From Phycisphaerae bacterium (lineage in GTDB: Bacteria > Planctomycetota > Phycisphaerae > JAJVII01): a DNA stretch of 18,771 nt. The translations under genes were made by a program, and so were the position numbers. How positions within the stretch are numbered: the stretch's first letter is position 1; each line of letters opens with the position of its first letter. The notes under the pieces are model-generated. The model was not told where the DNA came from and did no database searches. It saw only the letters and a list, made by a program, of their open reading frames with translations. Location: contig JAQTVL010000018.1 in assembly GCA_028706835.1 (NCBI GenBank), forward strand, positions 1-18,771, given 5' to 3'. This document shows, one piece after another, positions 1 to 5,877 of the stretch.

Positions 1-1303
1 GGATGGGCGGGCTGAGCTCGGCCGTGAGCGATCGCGACGCCTGGATCGCCTCGGCCAGCAGCTCTTCGATCTCGCCGGTGGCCTGGCGGACGACCTCGTC
101 ATCGGAGCGGCCCAGGATCGCCGCCCGGAACTTGGCGCCGACGAGCAACTGCTGGAGGTGGTCGTGCAGCACCTTGGCCATCCGGCGCCGCTCGCGCTGC
201 TCGGCCAGGGTCAACTCGCCGGCCAGCGCCCGGAGCCGATCGCGGCTCTCGCGCAGCTCGTTGCGCATCCGCAGCGCGTTCAGCCCGAAGGCCAGGTCAT
301 CCGCAAGCTCCGACAGCACCCTCGTCTGCGTTTCGTCGAATGCATCGGGTTCCGCCGCGTAGATGGTCAGCGCGCCAAGCATCGCCCCGTCGACCCGCAG
401 CGGCAGGGCGATCGACGAGCGGAACCCGCTGCGAACCGCGCTCTTCCGCCACGGGCTCATCCTCACGTCGCATGCGAAGTCGCGGCAGACTTGCGGCAGC
501 CCCGACCGGATGGCCGTGCCGCTGGGCCCCCGGCCGAACTCGTCGTCCGCCCAACTGATCCGCACGTGCGAGAGGTATGCCTCCTCAAGGCCGAACGACG
601 CCACCGGGCGAACCGTCCGGGCCGCGTCGTTCTCCGCCAGGCCCACCCAGGCCATGCGGTACCCGCCGATCTCCACGATCGCGCGGCAGACCTGGCGCAT
701 CAGGTCCGCCTCGCTCTCGGACCGGACCACCGCCTGGTTGCTCTCGCTGATGACCCGCAGGTCCCGGTTGGTCCGGCTGAGTTCCACCTCGGCCTGCTGG
801 CGGCGCTGCACCTCCGCCTGGAGTTGCTCGACGGTGACCTGCAAGTCGCGGGTCCGCTCCTGGACCACGCGCTCCAGGTCGTCGCGGCCCCGCTCCAGGT
901 CCAACTGCGCCCGCTTGCGATCAATCGCGTAGCGAATGCAGCGGAGTATCGTCGCGGAATCGGCCTGGCCCTTGGGCAGGTAGTCCTGCGCCCCGAGGTG
1001 TACGGCCCGGGCCGCCACGTCCTCGTCGGCCAGGCCGGTCATCACGATCAGCGGCAGCGTCGGCCAGAGCTTGTTGGCCGCCTCGATCGTGCCCAGGCCG
1101 GTCGTGCTCGGCAGGGTGAGGTCGAGCAGGACGGCGTCAAACCGCCGGCCTGCCGCAAGCGTCGCCCCGTCCGGGAGGTCGGCCACGGTGGTCAGCCGCA
1201 GGCCGACCCTGCCCCGCAACGGGGCCAGGGCCTCCTGCAACAGGGCGGCATCGGCGGGGTTGTCCTCGATGACGAGCAACTCTAATGGTTCGGGAGTCGT
1301 CAT
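1..1303 (-). CDS. REC-GAF-HisKA_3 sensor kinase, 3' end outside window
   Basis: At least 434 codons, read leftward from ATG at 1303; the frame is open to position 2, so the C-terminus is missing. A response-regulator receiver domain (about 1-125) shows acidic E13/D14, phospho-acceptor D61 in DAVLLDLTLP, T89 and K111. A charged helical, probably coiled-coil, segment (about 130-195) follows, then a GAF domain (about 196-345; GYRMAWVGLAE, GALTIYA), then a NarL-type HisKA_3 dimerisation helix with ERRRMAKVLHDH, H380 being the likely phosphorylated histidine. The ATPase domain should lie just beyond the edge. The start is 3 bases after the stop of the upstream response regulator, so the genes are surely co-transcribed. 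The architecture suggests a soluble kinase whose own receiver takes phosphate from a partner and whose GAF domain senses a small ligand. The signal is unknown. Confidence 0.88.
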   Translation of the reverse strand, partial: MTTPEPLELLVIEDNPADAALLQEALAPLRGRVGLRLTTVADLPDGATLAAGRRFDAVLLDLTLPSTTGLGTIEAANKLWPTLPLIVMTGLADEDVAARAVHLGAQDYLPKGQADSATILRCIRYAIDRKRAQLDLERGRDDLERVVQERTRDLQVTVEQLQAEVQRRQQAEVELSRTNRDLRVISESNQAVVRSESEADLMRQVCRAIVEIGGYRMAWVGLAENDAARTVRPVASFGLEEAYLSHVRISWADDEFGRGPSGTAIRSGLPQVCRDFACDVRMSPWRKSAVRSGFRSSIALPLRVDGAMLGALTIYAAEPDAFDETQTRVLSELADDLAFGLNALRMRNELRESRDRLRALAGELTLAEQRERRRMAKVLHDHLQQLLVGAKFRAAILGRSDDEVVRQATGEIEELLAEAIQASRSLTAELSPPI

Positions 1304-1306
1304 TGG

Positions 1307-1747
1307 TCAGTTCCCGCGTTCGCGGCACGCCCGGGCGTGACCGACGATCTGGCGGACGATCCGCTTGAGTTCCGCGAAGTCAGCCGTCTTCACGAAGTAC
1401 AGGCACCGGTTCTCGGGATAGCCGAAGCACACGTGGACCTCGGACCTGGACGTCGTCAGGATCGCCACGGGCATGGCTCGCAATCGCTCGTCGGCGATCA
1501 TCGCCTTGACCACCTCGTGGCCGTTCATCACCGGCAGGTTCAGGTCGAGCACGAGGATGTCCGGCCGGACCGCATCGGCGTAGGGCGGCTCGCGCCGGAG
1601 GAACCGAAGGGCATCGGCGCCGTTATCGACAACGTGCATCGCGGCCTGGGCGCCGGCCTCGTCCAGCGCCTCCTTGAAGAACGCCACGTCCGCCGGGTTG
1701 TCCTCGACCACCAGCATCACCAGGTCCCCCGCTGCCGTTGCACTCAT
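1307..1747 (-). CDS. single-domain response regulator (CheY/Rcp1-like)
   Basis: 146 residues, essentially one receiver domain with no DNA-binding output. Visible residues are E15/D16, phospho-acceptor D68 in DILVLDLNLP, T98/T99 and K120 (YFVK). The sequence resembles Rcp1-type regulators that often follow membrane kinases ending in the ASHDLQEPLR H-box. The ATG at 1747 overlaps the stop of the preceding kinase (ATGA, 1744-1747), with AAGGA about ten bases upstream inside that gene. A start ten codons further upstream is possible, but translational coupling favours 1747. The stop is 3 bases before the next kinase. It probably relays phosphate between the two kinases, or from the membrane kinase to an unlinked target; that role is inference. 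Confidence 0.9.
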   Translation of the reverse strand: MSATAAGDLVMLVVEDNPADVAFFKEALDEAGAQAAMHVVDNGADALRFLRREPPYADAVRPDILVLDLNLPVMNGHEVVKAMIADERLRAMPVAILTTSRSEVHVCFGYPENRCLYFVKTADFAELKRIVRQIVGHARACRERGN

Positions 1748-2895
1748 CCAACACCATCCTTCGGTAGCGAGAAACAAAAGGTCGATCCCTGCCCGGGGGA
1801 GCTTTCAACCCAGATTCGCCCGCCGTGCTGCTCAACGATCTTCTTGCAGATGGCCAGGCCGATCCCCGTGCCCGGGAACTGGCCTCGCCCGTGCAGCCGC
1901 TGGAAGATCAGAAACACACGATCGAAATGGGCCGGGTCGATGCCGATTCCGTTGTCGCTGACGCGGAACGTACACTCGTGGCCGTCGGCCTGGGCGGCGA
2001 CGTGAATCCTGGGCGGCACGCCGTCGCGGCGGAATTTGATCGCATTGCCCACCAGGTTCTGGAATAACTGCGACATCTGCGTGGAGTCGCCCGTCACTCG
2101 CGGCAGGTCGTCGTGGGTGACTGTCGCGTTCGCATCCGCGACCGCCGCCTGGAGATTAGCCATCGCCCCCTCGATTGCCCCATTCATGTCCACCGCCGTC
2201 CGCTTGCGCTCCTGCGCCCCCACCCGCGAATACGACAGCAGGTCCGACACCAGGCTGCTCATCCGCGCCGTGCCGTCCGCGATGAATCGCAGATACTCCG
2301 TCGCCTTCTCATCGAGCGAAGGGCCATAGCGGTCCGACAGCAACTGCGCAAACCCTTTTACCTGCCGTAGCGGCTCCTGCAAGTCGTGGCTGGCGACGTA
2401 GGCGAACTGCTCGAGGTCGCGGTTGGATCGCTCCAGTTCCGCCACCATCCGGCGCAGCTCCTCCTCCGCCTGCTCGCGAATCTTCGCGACCGCCTGCTCG
2501 CCCTGGCGGATGATCCGTTCGCGTTCGTAGGCGGCGGTGCGTCGCCACGAGCGGCGGAGCGACTCGGCCCCGAGCGACATGAAGATGCCGACCAGGGAGA
2601 AGAGCGCCATGCCGATCTGGTCCACCAGGTGCGGAATGGCGAACGAATCCCGAGGCTCGATCACCCAGTAGGCGACCCACAGGGCGCTAAACAGTGTGGC
2701 GAGGAGCCCCGGCCCGACGCCCGCGAGGATCGCCACCAGCATCACCGCCGGATAGAACGTGATGTACGTGGGCAGGGTCCCGCCCGTCCACGTATCGATC
2801 CCCTGGCGCAGCAAGGCCGCAAGCACAACGACGGCCACCGCCAGCGCATACCGCACGAGAGGCCGAGCCAGCATGTGTTTGACAACGTCAACCAT
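1744..2895 (-). CDS. DUF4118-type membrane histidine kinase
   Basis: 383 residues from ATG 2895. An alternative ATG at 2955 adds 20 residues; neither has a strong Shine-Dalgarno site. The N-terminus (about 10-115) has several membrane segments of the KdpD-like DUF4118 type (TFYPAVMLVAIL, GVGPGLLATLFSALW). A charged helix (about 118-160) leads to the HisKA domain with FAYVASHDLQEPLR, phospho-histidine H170. The ATPase domain shows the N box (NLVGNAIKF, N284), G1 box DNGIGID (from D314) and G2 box PGTGIGL (near 342). This is a complete orthodox sensor kinase lacking a PAS domain. It is first in a three-gene operon, and its stop overlaps the response regulator start. Any stimulus would be sensed in or near the membrane, but it cannot be named from sequence. 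Confidence 0.9.
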   Translation of the reverse strand: MVDVVKHMLARPLVRYALAVAVVVLAALLRQGIDTWTGGTLPTYITFYPAVMLVAILAGVGPGLLATLFSALWVAYWVIEPRDSFAIPHLVDQIGMALFSLVGIFMSLGAESLRRSWRRTAAYERERIIRQGEQAVAKIREQAEEELRRMVAELERSNRDLEQFAYVASHDLQEPLRQVKGFAQLLSDRYGPSLDEKATEYLRFIADGTARMSSLVSDLLSYSRVGAQERKRTAVDMNGAIEGAMANLQAAVADANATVTHDDLPRVTGDSTQMSQLFQNLVGNAIKFRRDGVPPRIHVAAQADGHECTFRVSDNGIGIDPAHFDRVFLIFQRLHGRGQFPGTGIGLAICKKIVEQHGGRIWVESSPGQGSTFCFSLPKDGVG

Positions 2896-2965
2896 CCAAC
2901 CCACCGATGCGAATTGGCATCCGAAGCCCGCCGAACCAGCACTACAGCGTAACATAGGCCGTCTT

Positions 2966-3045
2966 TCGTAGCATGGGCATCTCGCCCATGATTCTCGGGG
3001 CCGCCCCGGCCCCGAAAGCCCACGGGCAAGATGCCCGTGCTACGA
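2966..3045. repeat. nested palindromic repeat (three-stem element)
   Basis: The outer arms 2966-2990 and 3021-3045 are inverted copies with 22 of 25 matches. Each arm is itself a hairpin (CATGGGC/GCCCATG on the left, CACGGGC/GCCCGTG on the right). The middle carries a perfect 8-base stem, TCGGGGCC/GGCCCCGA (2995-3002 with 3008-3015). A single strand could fold into a cruciform or cloverleaf shape. The motif GGGCAAGATGCCCGTGCTACG is one I associate with dispersed intergenic repeats in planctomycete genomes; copy number cannot be checked here. It lies 11 bases upstream of the alternative kinase start at 2955. Confidence 0.8.
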
Positions 3046-3226
3046 AGCTACGCGGTAGTGATAGTCCATTCTACTGTTCGGCGGCACCGCAAGACAGTAG
3101 CCCTGCATGGGGGCATAGTCCCAAGCTTGCCGTAGGGTTTTCCCCGATGGCGGGGAGCCAAGAGGGTTCAGAAGGCATTCATAATGGTTTCTGGCCCCTT
3201 CCCTCTTCCGGCCCTGTTAAACAAGA
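3046..3226. other. hairpin-rich intergenic region
   Basis: No credible coding region is seen. There are three compact stems: CTACTGT/ACAGTAG (3071-3077 with 3094-3100) enclosing GCGG/CCGC, GCCC/GGGC (3100-3103 with 3111-3114), and TCCCCG/CGGGGA (3141-3146 with 3151-3156). The region should contain the promoter and leader of the leftward signalling operon, but I cannot pick out a convincing -35/-10 pair. It may be a structured leader RNA or another dispersed element. Confidence 0.5.
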
Positions 3227-3253
3227 CAAGCCCGAGCATGACACCCGGGCTTG
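3227..3253 (-). terminator. terminator of the PEP-CTERM gene
   Basis: A perfect 8-base stem CAAGCCCG/CGGGCTTG (3227-3234 with 3246-3253) begins about 33 bases after the stop of the leftward PEP-CTERM gene. On the minus strand it is followed by TCTTGTTT, a modest T-rich tract. This fits an intrinsic terminator for that gene. Confidence 0.7.
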
Positions 3254-3285
3254 CCGGCGAGAGGAACCGTGAATGTCGAGGCGGC

Positions 3286-4257
3286 TCAGGCAGTGCGGCG
3301 GCGGATCGCACCGCCCATCATCGCCAGGCCGCCGATCGCCAGGAACGCCATCGTCGCCGGCTCGGGCACGGCGATGTTCAGTGTCGCTGTGTCCGTGGCC
3401 ACCAGCGGCGCCCCCGTGCCGTCCGTCACCCGCACGGCGATCGTGTGGTCGCCCGGCGCCAAGCCCAGAACGGCGGTCAGGTAACTGTAGGTCAGTATCG
3501 GCGTGGCCCCGGTGGCGTCATCAAACAGGGTATCGCCGTCCAGATCCCATGCGTAACTGTAGGAAGCGATGCCGCCGCTGGCGCTGCCGTTCAACTGCAC
3601 GTCGCCGCCGGAGGCCACCGCGTAGCCGCCGTGGGCGTCGGCCGACAGCGGATCGCTCTCCGTCAGGCGTACGTTGTCGATGGCACTCCACATGGAGGAA
3701 TTACCGGCGGTTTGCAGATAGATGCGTGCGGTCCCCGACGTGGTCGCGGTGAACTGCACGTGGAAGTCCGTCAGGGTCCCCAGGACCACGTCCGCCGGAT
3801 TCACCACATGCGAAGCGTGGATCACGTTGGATTGGTTGAGAAGATACAGGACCGTGGGAGCGAAACCCTCACCGCCAAGCATTTGCCCCACCGCCGCCGT
3901 CAGGGTGTAGACCTTGCCCGCCGTGAACGTCCCCACATCCTGATAGGCAGAACGCCCGCCGAGCATCTGAAGATATTGGGTGCTGTCCCCGCCGGGAATG
4001 GTGCCGGGATTGTTGCCCGATGTTCCGGCAAACCGGCTGTTGGCGGCGTCCACCGTGTAAACGTTGTAATCAGCTAACCAGCCCGTTGCACCCAGGACAT
4101 AACCGCCCGGATCCGCGACATCGTCGGCCTCAAAGCTCGGGTTCGTAAGGGCGATCGGGTCAGCCGACGCCACAGCCCCCGTCAGAGTCACCCCAGCCAA
4201 TGCGGCGACCATCGCCCCCGCCAACATCACCATCCGATTTCGCGACACCGTGTTCAT
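3286..4257 (-). CDS. PEP-CTERM surface/exported protein with PKD-like domain
   Basis: 323 residues from ATG 4257, chosen because AAGGAG lies eight bases upstream; the frame stays open 30 codons further with no better start. A signal peptide covers about 1-32 (VTLTGAVASA, then DP). A galactose-binding-like beta-rich region opens with LTNPSFEADD (about 37-205). A PKD-like domain follows (about 210-292; YSYAWDLDGD and DHTIAVRVTDG). The last 27 residues form the PEP-CTERM sorting signal: VPEPAT, a hydrophobic helix, then RRRTA. Such proteins are exported, then processed and anchored by exosortase, and are tied in other bacteria to exopolysaccharide, biofilm or floc formation. No exosortase gene is in the window. 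The gene is monocistronic, with a sigma-54 promoter and its own terminator. Its ligand is unknown. Confidence 0.93.
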   Translation of the reverse strand: MNTVSRNRMVMLAGAMVAALAGVTLTGAVASADPIALTNPSFEADDVADPGGYVLGATGWLADYNVYTVDAANSRFAGTSGNNPGTIPGGDSTQYLQMLGGRSAYQDVGTFTAGKVYTLTAAVGQMLGGEGFAPTVLYLLNQSNVIHASHVVNPADVVLGTLTDFHVQFTATTSGTARIYLQTAGNSSMWSAIDNVRLTESDPLSADAHGGYAVASGGDVQLNGSASGGIASYSYAWDLDGDTLFDDATGATPILTYSYLTAVLGLAPGDHTIAVRVTDGTGAPLVATDTATLNIAVPEPATMAFLAIGGLAMMGGAIRRRTA

Positions 4258-4358
4258 GGTTCCCACTCCTTGTCTACGCCTCATGTGTCCTCGAGAGGCA
4301 AAAGGTTTCGCGTCGATATCCGCCGCGCCGGCGAACCGTTCACGCACTTGGCATAAGT

Positions 4359-4375
4359 AGCAAACCGCGTGCCAG
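4359..4375 (-). promoter_or_regulatory. sigma-54 (RpoN) -24/-12 promoter
   Basis: The minus strand reads C TGGCACG C GGT TTGC T (4375 down to 4359). This matches the RpoN core TGGCACG-N4-TTGC at every position, with the required 10 bases between GG and GC. The predicted start of transcription is near 4348, giving a leader of about 90 bases before ATG 4257. That leader has a small hairpin (GCCTC/GAGGC, 4278-4282 with 4295-4299) just before the ribosome binding site. Transcription would need an enhancer-binding activator, whose gene is not seen here. Confidence 0.82.
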
Positions 4376-4696
4376 ACGAACTTTGTCCGCGATATATCTC
4401 GCGTAATACATTTGGCACACTATGGTTACGAAATATAGTCAGTCGCGCATGCCGATAACGATTTGTTGCCGTGATTCAACAGCGGGTAACGGCGGCAGGT
4501 ACGCACAAAGCTATAACGTATTGCATATACGAATGTTGCGTACCATGTCTTGCGTGTTGCCTGGAATCAACATCCGAGAGGCAAGAAGTGTACAGTCGCA
4601 TGGCACCACCACGCCGGGTCGTGGCGCGGGCGGCACTTACCTGCCCGTGGGGGTTCAGGGCCGTTCCACCCCGCAAGACCATGGGCGGGAGGCCAT
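4376..4696. promoter_or_regulatory. AT-rich region upstream of the sigma-54 promoter
   Basis: No gene is seen. The stretch from about 4380 to 4560 is clearly richer in A and T than the rest of the window. It holds TTACG at 4426 and TAACG at 4456, 4487 and 4514, spaced 30, 31 and 27 bases. There is also an inverted repeat CGCGA/TCGCG (4388-4392 with 4399-4403). It lies where activator sites of a sigma-54 promoter would be expected. At 4670-4689 a CCCGC/GCGGG hairpin follows the regulator gene, but without a T tract. Confidence 0.4.
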
Positions 4697-5842
4697 TCAC
4701 TTGGCGGGCGGGCCGGTCGATCCCCGGTCGGCCCAGGTCACCCCCATGAGCATGTTGACAGGCTCAATGGTCTGGCGGGCGTTGGCAATGACATCCACCG
4801 CCAACTGCCCCAATGACTCGGGGGCGCCTTCGTCGAACCGGCTCAGTCGGCCGCCCGGGGCGGGCAGGTCGCGGCGAGACATGCCGCCGCTGATGACGCT
4901 GACATCCTGGGGAACTCGCAGGCCCATGGACTCGCAGGCCGAGAGCGCATAGGCGCCGCCTGGCTGATTGGATGCGACGATGCCGGTGACTGGCAGCCGG
5001 TGCAATCCCTCGCAGACCACGCGACGCGCGATCCGAGGATCGCCGCTGACGTCATCCCAGAGATTCTCGGGCAACACGGGCAATCCGTGGCGAGCGTGGG
5101 CGAGTTTGAACCCTTCCAGCCGGCACTCCACTTTCCAATTGGGCACCGCCAGGGACCCGAGGAAGGCCAACCGGCGATGCCCGAGCAGGATCAGCCGCTC
5201 GGTGGCCTGATAGGTGGCCGCCTGCGCGTCCGAATTGACGGTATGGACCCGATGGCCTGGGTCGATGTGATCCACGATCGCGACGCGCAGCCCGGCGATC
5301 CGCCAGGCCAGGATGGAATGGGCGGGAGGTTGCAGACTGACAAACAACCAGGCGCCCTCGCAGGGATCGCCGCCGCAGACACGGGCGAGGCAGTCGGCAT
5401 CGGCCAGGTCCGGCAGGGCGCGGCAGACCCGGAGTTTCAGCCCGCACCGCTCGCACTGGCGATCGATCCCCAGAAGTATCTGCTCCTGAAATACGAGCGG
5501 TTCGGGAAGTTGCGCGGGGAAGACGATTGCCCGGCGAACCGGCAGCGGGCCGGTGTTCTGCCCGGTGACGACGATACCCGTGTGCGCCACAGGCGCGACC
5601 ACCCTCTCCTGCACCAGCCGTTCAATCGCCTGGCGAACCGTGCGAGTGGAGACGTGAAACCGCTCGGCGATGGCCTCTCGATTCGGCAATCGACTGCCGG
5701 GCATGTAGCACCGCAACTGGCGACGAAGAACGCCTGCCAGCCACTCGGCCTTGCTTGCCGATTCCGAACGGGAGCGATGATCTGAAGAAGGTTCAAAGAC
5801 CATTGCTCTCAGCTGCCTCCGGTCGTTCGGGTCATTGGGCAT
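4697..5842 (-). CDS. GntR-HTH / LacI-type sensor transcriptional regulator (AraR-like architecture)
   Basis: 381 residues from ATG 5842; ATG 5803, 13 codons later and preceded by GGAGG at a long spacing, is also possible. The N-terminal winged helix (about 33-95) is GntR type, with the recognition-helix region AIAERFHVSTRTVRQAIERL. The rest (about 103-375) is a periplasmic-binding-protein-like sensor of the LacI/GalR kind: VNSDAQAATYQATERLILLGHRRLAFLG, then VTGIVASNQPGG, and a C-terminal SLGQLAVDVI. The combination is known from the arabinose regulator AraR, so a sugar or sugar derivative is the likely effector. It lies 35 bases downstream of the glycosidase-like gene on the same strand, so it probably controls that gene and the divergent transporter. 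The frame continues upstream through the neighbouring gene, but that extension is only a high-GC open frame. Confidence 0.87.
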   Translation of the reverse strand: MPNDPNDRRQLRAMVFEPSSDHRSRSESASKAEWLAGVLRRQLRCYMPGSRLPNREAIAERFHVSTRTVRQAIERLVQERVVAPVAHTGIVVTGQNTGPLPVRRAIVFPAQLPEPLVFQEQILLGIDRQCERCGLKLRVCRALPDLADADCLARVCGGDPCEGAWLFVSLQPPAHSILAWRIAGLRVAIVDHIDPGHRVHTVNSDAQAATYQATERLILLGHRRLAFLGSLAVPNWKVECRLEGFKLAHARHGLPVLPENLWDDVSGDPRIARRVVCEGLHRLPVTGIVASNQPGGAYALSACESMGLRVPQDVSVISGGMSRRDLPAPGGRLSRFDEGAPESLGQLAVDVIANARQTIEPVNMLMGVTWADRGSTGPPAK

Positions 5843-5877
5843 GCCGCGACCACTCTTCGCTGATCCCTTTTCCTGCG

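Noticed and set aside
158..1285. 375-residue open frame on the plus strand
   Set aside because: It lies opposite the REC-GAF-kinase gene, whose minus-strand translation shows clear catalytic motifs; this frame is an artefact of GC content.
3090..3160. Confident c-di-GMP-I riboswitch
   Set aside because: Only AAACC and GGGAC resemble the core. The tetraloop and the second receptor stem are missing by eye, so no feature call was made.
4422..4952. Plus-strand open frame of 176 codons upstream of the PEP-CTERM gene
   Set aside because: It runs across an AT-rich regulatory gap into the regulator gene on the other strand, with no ribosome binding site or protein-like pattern.
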